DNA from: Salegentibacter salarius
Lineage (GTDB): Bacteria; Bacteroidota; Bacteroidia; Flavobacteriales; Flavobacteriaceae
Reading direction: 5' to 3'
NCBI RefSeq assembly: GCF_900168265.1
Contig: NZ_FVZF01000010.1
Coordinates: forward strand, 49,180 to 113,179
Length of the DNA: 64,000 bases
The position numbers were made by a program, and so were the translations under genes. Each line of letters opens with the position of its first letter. Within the stretch, counting starts at the first letter, position 1. Of this stretch, positions 1 through 8,976 are shown in pieces. Under the pieces are notes generated by a model. It made no database searches. It was not told the DNA's origin and saw nothing but the letters and a program-made list of their open reading frames with translations.

Positions 1-274
1 ATTAATAATAACCCAGAATACTGTAGATATAATTATAAATTTGGAGCTGTAGAGATTCCGTATTTTCGCCAAAAGGATAGATTTTAAAGTTTAAAGAAGT
101 ACAAATATTCTTCTGAAATATTTGAAAATCATTTAAATAATCCGGTTTTAAGCCCCAACACCAGAAATAAGTTTAATTCAAAGTAAAGACGGATTATAAG
201 TTCCGTGTCTCAAAAAGTAAGCCATAAGTCTGTTTAAATTTACAGCTCGAATAGCCAGGAATTACAAACAGAAG

Positions 275-1453
275 TTAATACTGAAACTCCCCGAACTCAC
301 TTTTTATAGTAAGTTTCTTTTCTTCTGAAGCTTCTACCCTACCCACAATTTGCGCATCTACATTAAAAGATTTGGAAATAGCTATAACCTCATCGGCAAT
401 CTCAGGGTTTACATAAAGTTCCATTCGATGGCCCATATTAAAAACCTGGTACATTTCTTTCCAGTCGGTTTTACTTTCCTGCTGAATAAGTTTGAAAAGC
501 GGCGGCACTTCAAACATATTGTCTTTTACAATGTGCAAGTTATCTATAAAATGAAGAATTTTGGTTTGTGCACCTCCACTGCAATGCACCATCCCGTTAA
601 TTTCTTTATTGCTGAATTTAGAAAGTATTTTCTTAATAATTGGTGCATAAGTTCGGGTTGGCGAAAGCACTAATTTCCCCGCATCTATAGGTGAATTTTC
701 AACCTTATCGGTTAAAGCTTTATTACCGGAATAGATCAAGTCTTCAGGAATATCGTTATCAAAACTTTCAGAATATTTTTCGGCTAAGATCTTAGAGAAA
801 ACATCGTGGCGCGCAGAGGTAAGTCCGTTACTACCCATTCCGCCGTTATATTCCTTTTCATAAGAAGCCTGCCCGGAAGAAGATAAACCAACAATTACAT
901 TCCCGGGTTTAATATTAGCATTATCGATCACTTCAGACTTTTTCATCCTGGCGGTTACGGTAGAATCTACAATAATAGTTCTTACCAAATCGCCAACATC
1001 GGCAGTTTCGCCACCGGTAGAATGAATTTCGACACCAAATTCTTTTAATTCAGCAATCAACTCTTCGGTCCCATTGATTATAGCTGAAATCACATCTCCA
1101 GGAATTTTATTTTTGTTCCGCCCAATGGTTGAAGAAAGCATAATATTATCTATAGCGCCCACACAAAGCAGGTCGTCTATATTCATTATCAAAGCATCTT
1201 GCGCAATTCCTTTCCAAACCGAAAGATCTCCGGTTTCTTTCCAATACATATAAGCAAGCGAAGATTTTGTTCCTGCGCCATCGGCGTGCATAATTAGGCA
1301 ATGCTCATTGCTTCCGGTAAGATAATCGGGTACGATTTTACAAAATGCTTTAGGAAATAAACCTTTATCTACATTTTTAATGGCATTGTGCACATCTTCC
1401 TTTCCTGCTGAAACTCCGCGCTGGGCGTATCTTTTGCTTACTTCCTGACTCAT
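275..1453 (-). CDS. purM: Phosphoribosylformylglycinamidine cyclo-ligase (AIR synthase)
   Basis: Catalyses the ATP-dependent ring closure of FGAM to aminoimidazole ribotide in cytosolic purine synthesis. The 392-residue protein has the PurM features in order: an HADGAGTKS nucleotide-binding motif (residues 56-64), NIDDLLCVGA (91-100) and GGETADV (147-153), followed by the C-terminal AIRS domain. It is longer than the roughly 345-residue E. coli enzyme, as I recall Bacteroidota versions to be. The start is the ATG at 1453, with a perfect -7 box 20 bases upstream. It lies downstream of glnN on the same strand but is separated from it by a terminator, so it is probably transcribed alone. Confidence 0.93.
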   Translation of the reverse strand: MSQEVSKRYAQRGVSAGKEDVHNAIKNVDKGLFPKAFCKIVPDYLTGSNEHCLIMHADGAGTKSSLAYMYWKETGDLSVWKGIAQDALIMNIDDLLCVGAIDNIMLSSTIGRNKNKIPGDVISAIINGTEELIAELKEFGVEIHSTGGETADVGDLVRTIIVDSTVTARMKKSEVIDNANIKPGNVIVGLSSSGQASYEKEYNGGMGSNGLTSARHDVFSKILAEKYSESFDNDIPEDLIYSGNKALTDKVENSPIDAGKLVLSPTRTYAPIIKKILSKFSNKEINGMVHCSGGAQTKILHFIDNLHIVKDNMFEVPPLFKLIQQESKTDWKEMYQVFNMGHRMELYVNPEIADEVIAISKSFNVDAQIVGRVEASEEKKLTIKSEFGEFQY

Positions 1454-1472
1454 AATTCCTGTATTAAAGCCC

Positions 1473-1480
1473 CAAAGATA
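1473..1480 (-). promoter_or_regulatory. -7 promoter box of purM
   Basis: Read on the minus strand the sequence is TATCTTTG, a perfect match to the Bacteroidota -7 consensus TAnnTTTG, about 20 bases before the purM start. Assignment as promoter is inference from the consensus. Confidence 0.6.
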
Positions 1481-1526
1481 AACAGATTAGATTTTTTGAA
1501 GCTAAGTACTTAATACTAATTTTCAA

Positions 1527-1561
1527 CAAAAAAACCACGTGCATTATACACGTGGTTTTTT
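1527..1561 (-). terminator. Intrinsic terminator after glnN
   Basis: AAAACCACGTG and CACGTGGTTTT form a perfect stem of about 11 bp around a short loop, with T-runs on both sides, so it can act in either direction. It lies just beyond the glnN stop and before the purM promoter, separating the two units. Confidence 0.85.
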
Positions 1562-1582
1562 ATACTTATTTAATTCAAAAAA

Positions 1583-3769
1583 TTACCTGGTAAAAAGTAA
1601 TTCTCTGTATTTAGTTAATGGCCAAAGCTCATCATCTACCACAAGTTCTAACTTATCACAGTGATATCTTATTTCGTCAAAGTATGGTTTCACATCATCA
1701 CAATATGCAAAGGCACGCTTTTCAGCATCCTCAATCTTATTAGCGACTTTTCTAGCCTCGATCATTGCTTTAACGCCACTATTGATTTTTGCAATATGCG
1801 CAGATATCTCTTCGATGATCTCTAATTGTTCGTTAGAATGCTTTTTGAAGTCTTCATTATAAATATGTTTCAAGCCTTCTACGTTCTCAATAAGAATGTT
1901 TTGATATCGAACCGCCGTTGGGATCACGTGATTTCTAGCAATATCCCCAAGGATTCTACCTTCAATCTGGATACGCATTGCATAATCTTCAAGCTGAATT
2001 TCATGACGGGCTTCCAATTCGATCTGATTCATCACTTTTAAGTCTTTAAAAAGTGACATTGTCTTTTCAGAAACAAGTGCTTTAAGTGCTTGAGGCGTTG
2101 TTCTATTATTACTTAAACCACGCTTTTTAGCTTCTTTTTCCCAGGCTTCACCATAACCATCTCCTTCAAAGCGGATATTCTTGGATTGCTTGATATATTC
2201 TCTAAGCACGTTAAAGATGGCATCATCTTTCTTCATCTTTTCGCCCTTAATCAACCCGTCAACTTCGGTTTTAAAGTCATTAAGCTGCTTGGCTAAAATG
2301 GTATTTAGAATTGTCATAGGGTTACCACAGTTAGCGGTAGAACCTACTGCTCTAAATTCAAATTTATTACCGGTAAAAGCGAAAGAAGAGGTACGGTTAC
2401 GATCGGTATTATCCAGTAAAATTTCCGGTATTTTACCAACTACGTTAAGTTTTAATTCTGTTTTTTCCTTAGGAGATAATTTTCCATCGGTTACTTTTTC
2501 TAATTCATCCAGCACTTCGGTTAACTGAGAACCAATAAATGCAGAAATAATTGCTGGTGGTGCTTCGTTAGCTCCCAACCTATGATCGTTAGATGCACTT
2601 GCAATACCCGCTCTTAGAAGTTCTTCGTTATCGTGAACTGCTTTAAGAATATTGATAAAAAAGGTAAGAAACTGAAGATTCTTCATTGGTGTGGTACCCG
2701 GAGCTAATAAATTTGTTCCAGTGTCTGTAGCCAAAGACCAGTTATTATGTTTACCACTACCGTTAATTCCGGCAAATGGTTTTTCATGTAGAATTACCTT
2801 AAAATGATGTTTTTCAGCAATTTTGCTCATAATATCCATAATCAATGAATTATGGTCTACGGCAAGGTTTCCTTCTTCAAAAATCGGAGCCAGCTCAAAC
2901 TGATTTGGTGCTACCTCGTTATGACGTGTTTTTACCGGAATACCAAGTTTCATACACTCAATTTCCAGGTCACGCATATAAGCCAATACCCTTGATGGGA
3001 TTGAACCAAAATAATGATCGTCTAATTGTTGTCCTTTTGCAGGAGAATGTCCCAACAAGGTACGTCCTGCCAAAGTAAGGTCGGGACGGGTTGCCGCTAA
3101 AGCCGAGTCAATAAGAAAATATTCCTGCTCCCAACCTAAAGTAGCTGTTACTTTAGAAACATTTTTATCAAAATATTTAGCCACAGAAGTTGCAGCCTGA
3201 TCTACAGATTGAAGCGCTCTTAAAAGTGGAGTTTTAAAATCCAGAGCTTCACCGGTATAGGAAACAAAAATAGTAGGAATACAAAGTGTTGTTCCCCAAA
3301 GAAAGGCAGGAGAAGTAGGATCCCAGGCAGTATATCCTCTGGCTTCAAAAGTATTTCTTATTCCTCCACTAGGAAAACTTGAAGCATCGGGCTCTTGTTG
3401 CACTAAAGCACCTCCGCCAAATTTTTCTATTGCGCTTCCGTCGCCCTGAGTTTCAAAAAAGGCATCGTGCTTTTCCGCAGTTGCTCCTGTCAATGGTTGA
3501 AACCAGTGCGTATAGTGCGTTGCACCTTTAGCAATAGCCCATTCTTTCATTCCGGTAGAAATATGGTCTGACACTCTACGGTCAATTTTCTTACCAGTTT
3601 TAATAGCTTCCATCACATTCTCATAAGCTTCCTTGGTAAGGTATTGCTTCATGGAGGCTTCGTTGAACACATTTGTTCCAAAAAGCTCAGACCTTCTGGC
3701 CGGCTCTTTAATTTCAACCGGCTTACGGTTAAAAATTTCTTTTAAAGCTTCAAATCGTAAAGTTGACAT
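1583..3769 (-). CDS. glnN: Glutamine synthetase, type III
   Basis: Makes glutamine from glutamate, ammonia and ATP in the cytosol. The 728-residue length, the N-terminal sequence typical of GSIII, and blocks such as GWEQEYFLID, RHNEVAPNQFE, GINGSGKHNNWS and NRTSSFAFTGNKFEFR identify the type III family common in Bacteroidota; types I and II are much shorter (about 470 and 370 residues). The start ATG at 3769 follows a perfect -7 box at 3805-3812. A strong terminator follows the gene, so it appears monocistronic. Confidence 0.96.
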   Translation of the reverse strand: MSTLRFEALKEIFNRKPVEIKEPARRSELFGTNVFNEASMKQYLTKEAYENVMEAIKTGKKIDRRVSDHISTGMKEWAIAKGATHYTHWFQPLTGATAEKHDAFFETQGDGSAIEKFGGGALVQQEPDASSFPSGGIRNTFEARGYTAWDPTSPAFLWGTTLCIPTIFVSYTGEALDFKTPLLRALQSVDQAATSVAKYFDKNVSKVTATLGWEQEYFLIDSALAATRPDLTLAGRTLLGHSPAKGQQLDDHYFGSIPSRVLAYMRDLEIECMKLGIPVKTRHNEVAPNQFELAPIFEEGNLAVDHNSLIMDIMSKIAEKHHFKVILHEKPFAGINGSGKHNNWSLATDTGTNLLAPGTTPMKNLQFLTFFINILKAVHDNEELLRAGIASASNDHRLGANEAPPAIISAFIGSQLTEVLDELEKVTDGKLSPKEKTELKLNVVGKIPEILLDNTDRNRTSSFAFTGNKFEFRAVGSTANCGNPMTILNTILAKQLNDFKTEVDGLIKGEKMKKDDAIFNVLREYIKQSKNIRFEGDGYGEAWEKEAKKRGLSNNRTTPQALKALVSEKTMSLFKDLKVMNQIELEARHEIQLEDYAMRIQIEGRILGDIARNHVIPTAVRYQNILIENVEGLKHIYNEDFKKHSNEQLEIIEEISAHIAKINSGVKAMIEARKVANKIEDAEKRAFAYCDDVKPYFDEIRYHCDKLELVVDDELWPLTKYRELLFTR

Positions 3770-3804
3770 ATTGGTTTTGTTTGAGAATTTTGAATTTCAG
3801 CTAA

Positions 3805-3812
3805 CAAATGTA
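3805..3812 (-). promoter_or_regulatory. -7 promoter box of glnN
   Basis: The minus strand reads TACATTTG, a full match to TAnnTTTG. A TTTG (plus-strand CAAA at 3835-3838) lies upstream at a distance compatible with a -33 element. Confidence 0.65.
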
Positions 3813-3891
3813 TGTATTTTTCAATACACCCCACCAAACAACTAGGCTCTGATTCTAATTTTTATGTTTTCCTTAATAGACCCCCTTAAAA

Positions 3892-4839
3892 TTAACCCAA
3901 AAATGCAAGACCCGTAAAAATTACATAGCTCACAAATAAAATCGCACCTTTATACCTGTTGAAAAGGAACTTTTTTGGCAGAAAAGCAAGTGGCGCAATG
4001 GCAAAAGCAACTCCTATCATCCAAAAAATGTCATTTGTAAGTATTTGATCTGATTGAATATAGATAGGTTGAATCATTGCGGTGATTCCTAAAACCGAAG
4101 CAATATTAAAAATATTTGAGCCTATAAGATTTCCTAATGAAAGTGCTTTTTCCTTCTTTATTGCAGCAATAACTGAAGCAGCAAGCTCAGGAACACTGGT
4201 TCCTATAGCAATCATAGTAACCGAAATCACTCTCTCGCTCACGCCAAGCATGGTAGCAAGATCTACCGCACCATCTACCAGCAGTTCTGAACCTCCCCAA
4301 AGCGAAACACCACCAATAAGTAGCCAAATAATCATTTTAAAGTTAGAGGTGTCTTTTAAAGAATCATCTATACCTTCTATTGCTATCTCGGTTTTTCTGC
4401 GAGATCTTCTTATTAATAAAAACAAAAAGACTATTAGTCCAACAAATAATATAATACCTTCTAAACGAGAAATATTTCCACCGGTGCTTAAAAAATAATA
4501 GAGTGCAATAGAAAATATCATCATTGCCGGCCAGTTAAATCGGTAGAATTCCCTGTCTACCGCTATAGACGAAATTATTGCGGTAATACCCAGCACCAGT
4601 CCTAAATTGGCGATGTTGGAGCCTATTACATTTCCAAGGGAAATATCAGAAAAACCACTCAGCGCAGCCTGTAGACTCACTAAAAGCTCAGGAGCCGAAG
4701 TAGCAAAAGAAACTACGGTTAACCCAATTACCATTCGGGAAACGTTTAATTTGAAAGATAAAGCCACTGAAGCTCTAACCAAAAATTCTCCTCCTACTAC
4801 CAATAAAACAAGCCCAATAAGAATAAAAGCAATACTCAT
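3892..4839 (-). CDS. Calcium/sodium antiporter (CaCA family, YrbG-like)
   Basis: An inner-membrane cation/calcium exchanger. Both signature alpha repeats are visible: GLTVVSFATSAPEL with GNVIGSNIANLG (residues 39-80), and TMIAIGTSVPELAAS with GNLIGSNIFNIA in the second half. The order is that of the internally duplicated YrbG/CaCA fold with about ten helices. At 315 residues it is of normal length. It is transcribed away from the 4973 gene and appears to stand alone. The family is certain; whether it prefers Ca/Na or Ca/H exchange cannot be seen. Confidence 0.9.
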   Translation of the reverse strand: MSIAFILIGLVLLVVGGEFLVRASVALSFKLNVSRMVIGLTVVSFATSAPELLVSLQAALSGFSDISLGNVIGSNIANLGLVLGITAIISSIAVDREFYRFNWPAMMIFSIALYYFLSTGGNISRLEGIILFVGLIVFLFLLIRRSRRKTEIAIEGIDDSLKDTSNFKMIIWLLIGGVSLWGGSELLVDGAVDLATMLGVSERVISVTMIAIGTSVPELAASVIAAIKKEKALSLGNLIGSNIFNIASVLGITAMIQPIYIQSDQILTNDIFWMIGVAFAIAPLAFLPKKFLFNRYKGAILFVSYVIFTGLAFLG

Positions 4840-4972
4840 CTAAAAATTTTTTGCGAAGATAAAATAATCTTGCCAGCTAAACTTAAAAGCATCCTAAATC
4901 AATTAAAAACCAATAATAAGGTCTTGTAACTATATTTTTAGTATAATTACGTTATTAACCGTTTAATTCATC

Positions 4973-5971
4973 ATGCGAAAAGTCTTAATTAGCATACTTC
5001 TATTCTTAATTAGTTTCCACATCCAGGCACAAAAAGTCATCGAAGGTTTTGTATACAATGCAAAAGATACTACCGCTATAGTTTCGGCTTCAGTTTATTT
5101 TGGCGGCACCAGTATAGGAGTGGCTACCAACTCTAAAGGTTTTTTTTCAATTGAAGCGCCGGGGCAAATCAATCCGCCGCTTATAATTAGCTCTCTGGGG
5201 TATAAAGTTAAAGTGATTACCAACCTTTCAGAAGTCAGTAAGGAAAACCTAATTTTTTTAAATGAAAACCCAGAAACTTTAGAAACCGTTTTATTGGAAG
5301 CCGATCCCTGGACCAGAAGAAAAAAATTAGCGGAGTTTAAAAGAGAGTTTTTTGGCTATACCAAGGCCGCTTCTTCAATGATAATAGAAAATGAAGATAT
5401 TCTTGAACTCAGTTATAGCCCATCTAAAAACACCTTAACCGCTAGCACATCCCAGCCCCTAATGGTTATTAACCGGTATCTCGGATATCTAATAACCTAC
5501 GATCTAATTTCATTTAAACTTACCTATAAAACGAATAGCTCTGGCCTCACCTCGCCCTATATGAGCTATTATGAAGGATTTGCTTTCTTTGAAGAGTCTA
5601 AGAAAAAAATTAAAAATAGGTTTAAACGCCGTAGACAAAGATCTTATGAGGGTTCAATACTTCATTTTATGAGGGCTCTTAGAAATCGAAGTTTAGCAGC
5701 AGAAGGCTATAAAATTTTTAAAAATAAGACAGAAGTTAAACCTTATGAATATTTTAATCTTACCAGGAATGATGACTTGGTACGGGTAGATGTTTTATCC
5801 GATAAATTAAATATCCTCTATAAGGGTAGCGAGCAATCTGTATTGGAGGTAAATGGAAAATTTTCTATAGACAAATTAGGAAATTACGCCCCACAGCAAA
5901 ATATCGTACTAAGCGGAAGTATGGGTGGCAAAAGACTGGCAGATTTATTACCTCCGGATTTTAATAAATAA
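4973..5971 (+). CDS. Secreted protein with CarboxypepD_reg-like N-terminal domain
   Basis: A 332-residue exported protein with a signal peptide of about 19 residues (hydrophobic core, then Q-A-Q). A beta-sandwich carboxypeptidase-regulatory-like domain follows at about residues 22-95 (pattern: VIEGFVYNAKD..., NSKGFFSIEAPG), as found at the N-terminus of many Bacteroidota surface proteins. The remaining 230 residues contain many basic and aromatic residues and no motif I recognise. It ends just before the BlaI-like operator, but its own role and any link to blaI are unknown. Confidence 0.75.
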   Translation: MRKVLISILLFLISFHIQAQKVIEGFVYNAKDTTAIVSASVYFGGTSIGVATNSKGFFSIEAPGQINPPLIISSLGYKVKVITNLSEVSKENLIFLNENPETLETVLLEADPWTRRKKLAEFKREFFGYTKAASSMIIENEDILELSYSPSKNTLTASTSQPLMVINRYLGYLITYDLISFKLTYKTNSSGLTSPYMSYYEGFAFFEESKKKIKNRFKRRRQRSYEGSILHFMRALRNRSLAAEGYKIFKNKTEVKPYEYFNLTRNDDLVRVDVLSDKLNILYKGSEQSVLEVNGKFSIDKLGNYAPQQNIVLSGSMGGKRLADLLPPDFNK

Positions 5972-5997
5972 TAACTACTTTATTCGTTTCAAAACTA

Positions 5998-6022
5998 TTT
6001 ATTTCGTTATATTTGAAATAAA
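5998..6022 (+). promoter_or_regulatory. Inverted-repeat operator overlapping the blaI promoter
   Basis: A perfect 8-bp inverted repeat, TTTATTTC-N9-GAAATAAA, encloses the -7 box TATATTTG (6008-6015, a full match to TAnnTTTG). It lies 10 bases before the start of a BlaI/MecI-type repressor. A repressor bound here would cover the -7 box, so autoregulation by the BlaI-like protein is the natural reading. The operator role is inference; the symmetry and the box are directly visible. Confidence 0.7.
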
Positions 6023-6031
6023 CATAGAAAG

Positions 6032-6397
6032 ATGAAACGATTAACCAATAAAGAAGAAGAGGTAATGCGAATTCTCTGGCAATTAGAGAAAGCCTTTGTA
6101 AAAGAGATCCTGCCCAAGATAAAAGACCAGAAATTGCATTACAACACCGTCTCTACCATAGTACGACATTTAGAAGATAAAGGTTTTGTATCTCACAAGG
6201 CTTACGGCAATACTCACCAGTATTATCCCGTGATCTCTAAAGAAGAATATAGAAAACATATTATGAGTTTAACCTCTAAACGGTTTTTTGATAATTCTTA
6301 TAAAAGTATGGTTTCATTTTTTGCAAAAGAAGAAAAAATTAGTGCCGACGAACTCCGGGAAATCCTTGATATTATAGAAAAGGAAAAGAAAGCGTAG
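6032..6397 (+). CDS. BlaI/MecI/CopY-family transcriptional repressor
   Basis: A 121-residue winged-helix repressor of the BlaI/MecI family. The N-terminal half matches the family pattern (LTNKEEEVMRILW, then the recognition-helix region HYNTVSTIVRHLEDKGFV and a wing rich in H/Y). The C-terminal helices are the dimerisation part, normally cut by the partner peptidase. It is followed after 3 bases by a M56 peptidase gene, the classical repressor-sensor pairing. The target genes in this organism are not known; no beta-lactamase gene is near. Confidence 0.9.
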   Translation: MKRLTNKEEEVMRILWQLEKAFVKEILPKIKDQKLHYNTVSTIVRHLEDKGFVSHKAYGNTHQYYPVISKEEYRKHIMSLTSKRFFDNSYKSMVSFFAKEEKISADELREILDIIEKEKKA

Positions 6398-6400
6398 GAT

Positions 6401-8527
6401 ATGGAAGCATTACTAATCTATATTCTTAAAAGCGCCGGGCTGCTAAGTATTTTTTACCTGGCTTACCTTATTTTACTTAAAAGAGATACCAGTTTTCAGG
6501 CAAATAGGAAGTTTTTACTGGGCGGTATTTTGGCTTCTGCAGTTTTACCGGCCATTTATTTTACCCGAACAGTAGTTTTGGAAGCCAATAATTTTTCAGT
6601 AAATCAATTTCCAGTAGCTACTCAGCAATTTTCAGAAGAGATAACTTCAACTTTCAATATGTGGGAAGTACTCGGAATAATTTATATTTTGATCGCTACT
6701 TTTCTTTTAGGCCGAATTGCGGTCCAGCTATACAGCGTTTTCAAACTTGTTTCCACCAGCAAAATTTATAAAAGCGAGAAGTATAAGTTTATAAAAACCG
6801 ATAAGACCTTAAGTCCGTTTTCATTTTTCAAATATATCGTTTACAATCCGTCAGAACATTCAGCAGAAGATCTTGAGATGATCTTACAGCACGAAAAAAT
6901 CCACGCATCTCAACATCACTCCTTAGATATAATAATTGTCAACCTTACTACTGCCCTACTCTGGTTTAATCCATTGAGCTGGTTATATAAGAAAAGCATA
7001 GAACAAAATTTAGAATATATAGCCGACAGGGAGACCGTGGCAATTTCAGGCGCAAAAAAATCGTATCAGCAGGCACTGGTAAAAGTTTCTATTGCAAATA
7101 TACAACCGGCGCTCACCAATCATTTTTATCAATCATTCATCAAAAAACGAATTCTAATGCTGAATAAAAAATCTACTCAAAATCCGGGGCTTTGGAAGAT
7201 AAGCCTGGTTTTTCCCGCAATTTTGGCCTTTATGCTAACTTTTAATGTAAAGACCGAAGCACAAACCAAAAACGAGTTTGCCGTAAGTAGTGTTGAATAT
7301 CACGATGATTTAAAAATTTCAGCGGTTATTACAAAATTTTCAGAAAAGGAAAGTTTTAAAAGGTTTTCTAAACTTTTTAAGAAGTATAATGTACAACTGG
7401 AGTTTTCAGAAATTGAATATTCCAAAGACCTCCTTACCGGTATAAAAGTTTCTTATTTAAATACTGAAACTAACGAAACCGGTGTTTTTTCTGCATCAAA
7501 TTCTGAAGGAATAGAATCTTTTGAGTTTTATAAGAACGAAGGTAAAACCGGGTTTAGAAAGGCAAATGCTCTTATGAGAAAGGGTGCTATCTCTTCCAAC
7601 GGAAGCCTTTTAAATGAACTTGGGAAAAATCCTTTATATATAATAGACGGTAAAAAATACGCTAGTAAAGAGTTAAATGGAAGGTACCTAGATATTACCA
7701 AAAAAGGGATTAGTATCTCCCTGCCGGAAGAAGCCCTTGAAAGATTTGGAAATAAAGCTCAGGACGGTGCGATTATCGCAAATAATGCCAGAATCATAGA
7801 CGGTTTTAAAGAGGAGTTAGAAAGAATTGATGAAGAAAACATCGAAATTAAAAGGGAATTCCTACAAATAGAGCAGGGTAAAACCCCAACTTTAATATCC
7901 CTTAAAACTAATGCTGAAAAAACCACCCAGAAACGAAAAAATGCAAAAGCTAAAAGTGCTTCGCAAGACACTAAAGAAATTCCAGGCGACCCAATTTATA
8001 TTTTAAACGGCGAAAAAAGCAAAAAGGAAATTATAGAACTTATAGATAACAAATTAATACAAGGCGTAACCGTGCTAAAAGGCGAGAGTGCTGTTTCCCT
8101 GTATGGCGAAGAAGCGAAGGACGGTGCGGTGATCATTACTACTAAAGTTTTGGATAAATCCAAAAAAGAAGAATCTAAAAAAGAAAAAGGGCATTCATTC
8201 GGAATTCAAAGATTTGAGAGGAAAACCGATTATGAAATAATTAAGCGAGAGGGCATTAGTTTTCGCACAGGAGAAGATATCAATGCTTTTCAGTGGAATA
8301 AAGAACCTGCCGAAAAAATTAATTTTTACATTAATGATGAAGAAAAAACTGGCCCAATAATAATTATTGATGGTAAAAAGAAAAACGGAGCCGCTTTAAA
8401 AGAACTTGAGCCTAAGAATATTGAAAAAATAAATGTGCTTAAAGGCGATGTTGCAATAGAGAAATATGGCAAAAAAGCCGATTACGGAGCTATAGAAGTT
8501 ACTACTAAGAAAGAAGTCAAAGAATAA
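6401..8527 (+). CDS. BlaR1-like M56 metallopeptidase with TonB-plug-like repeats
   Basis: A 708-residue membrane sensor/protease. Transmembrane helices lie near residues 4-23, 38-55, 88-112 and 263-283. The zinc site HEKIH is at 164-168, with a likely third ligand in LEYIADR (about 204-210). Instead of the penicillin-binding sensor of BlaR1, the C-terminal part carries three copies of a TonB-receptor plug-like unit (near 412-460, 533-583 and 650-702), each with the pattern xIDG/xLNG...VLKG...A..YG..A..GA(I/V).(I/V)TTK. It is probably co-transcribed with the repressor gene 3 bases upstream, whose cleavage it may control. The signal it senses is unknown. Confidence 0.88.
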   Translation: MEALLIYILKSAGLLSIFYLAYLILLKRDTSFQANRKFLLGGILASAVLPAIYFTRTVVLEANNFSVNQFPVATQQFSEEITSTFNMWEVLGIIYILIATFLLGRIAVQLYSVFKLVSTSKIYKSEKYKFIKTDKTLSPFSFFKYIVYNPSEHSAEDLEMILQHEKIHASQHHSLDIIIVNLTTALLWFNPLSWLYKKSIEQNLEYIADRETVAISGAKKSYQQALVKVSIANIQPALTNHFYQSFIKKRILMLNKKSTQNPGLWKISLVFPAILAFMLTFNVKTEAQTKNEFAVSSVEYHDDLKISAVITKFSEKESFKRFSKLFKKYNVQLEFSEIEYSKDLLTGIKVSYLNTETNETGVFSASNSEGIESFEFYKNEGKTGFRKANALMRKGAISSNGSLLNELGKNPLYIIDGKKYASKELNGRYLDITKKGISISLPEEALERFGNKAQDGAIIANNARIIDGFKEELERIDEENIEIKREFLQIEQGKTPTLISLKTNAEKTTQKRKNAKAKSASQDTKEIPGDPIYILNGEKSKKEIIELIDNKLIQGVTVLKGESAVSLYGEEAKDGAVIITTKVLDKSKKEESKKEKGHSFGIQRFERKTDYEIIKREGISFRTGEDINAFQWNKEPAEKINFYINDEEKTGPIIIIDGKKKNGAALKELEPKNIEKINVLKGDVAIEKYGKKADYGAIEVTTKKEVKE

Positions 8528-8554
8528 TTTCGTTTTTTATTTTAATTTGAATTT

Positions 8555-8586
8555 AAAGGCAGGCTCATCACCTGCCTTTTTCTTTT
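8555..8586 (+). terminator. Intrinsic terminator after the M56 peptidase gene
   Basis: The stem AAAGGCAGG/CCTGCCTTT with a short loop is followed by a T-rich run, about 30 bases after the stop codon at 8527. Confidence 0.85.
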
Positions 8587-8599
8587 AACTGATTTTCAA

Positions 8600-8607
8600 T
8601 ATCTTTG
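8600..8607 (+). promoter_or_regulatory. -7 promoter box of the 50-residue protein gene
   Basis: TATCTTTG is a full match to TAnnTTTG, 110 bases upstream of the ATG at 8717 and just after the previous terminator. It leaves a long 5' leader that contains one core copy of the CTCGATTATCGAG repeat. Confidence 0.5.
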
Positions 8608-8683
8608 AAGTAAATGACTTCGAAGGAGGCTTTCACGTGTAAGATAGGAAATAATCTAATTTACGAATCAGGCCTCCAGGCAG

Positions 8684-8706
8684 TTAAATCTCGATTATCG
8701 AGTAAA
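8684..8706 (+). repeat. Family A dispersed repeat, core copy
   Basis: This contains the perfect palindrome CTCGATTATCGAG followed by TAAA, the hallmark of a repeat found at least six more times in the window. The sequence before it is not clearly related to the longer copies, so only the core is annotated. It lies in the leader of the small gene at 8717. Confidence 0.7.
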
Positions 8707-8716
8707 CCAACCAACT

Positions 8717-8869
8717 ATGAAAAAGAAATTTTTTAAAGCGCTATCTAAGCTCAATAAAACAATCCTCCCCAATTATACCGAAAAAGAACTGGACCTAAGA
8801 AAAGCCAGTAAAATTCAAATGGCAATTATTGGTTGGAAATCCTGGGTAACCCGAAATTCTCTAGATTGA
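8717..8869 (+). CDS. Conserved small basic protein (50 residues)
   Basis: The open frame begins MKKKFFKALSKLNKTILP and ends GWKSWVTRNSLD. It resembles a family of roughly 50-residue proteins that I remember from many Flavobacteriia, often labelled SsrA-binding protein in databases although far shorter than SmpB. The N-terminal half is strongly basic, and the C-terminal part has two tryptophans. It has its own -7 box upstream and stands between two family A repeats. The function is unknown to me; the reading frame is likely real because of that remembered pattern. Confidence 0.65.
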   Translation: MKKKFFKALSKLNKTILPNYTEKELDLRKASKIQMAIIGWKSWVTRNSLD

Positions 8870-8886
8870 TTCAATAGAATTTTAGT

Positions 8887-8967
8887 AAACTTCGGACAAA
8901 GTTCCCGAAATATAATTTGATATCCCAGTAAAACTCGGAGCATTTAATCTCGATTATCGACTAAAAC
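8887..8967 (+). repeat. Family A dispersed repeat, diverged long copy
   Basis: The order AACTTCGG, AATATAATTTGAT, CTCGGAGCATTTAATCTCGA follows the better copies at 14261 and 24122, and the element ends with the palindrome CTCGATTATCGAc (one base changed). It lies between the convergent small gene and the flavodoxin-like gene. Confidence 0.7.
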
Positions 8968-8976
8968 AATTCGCTT

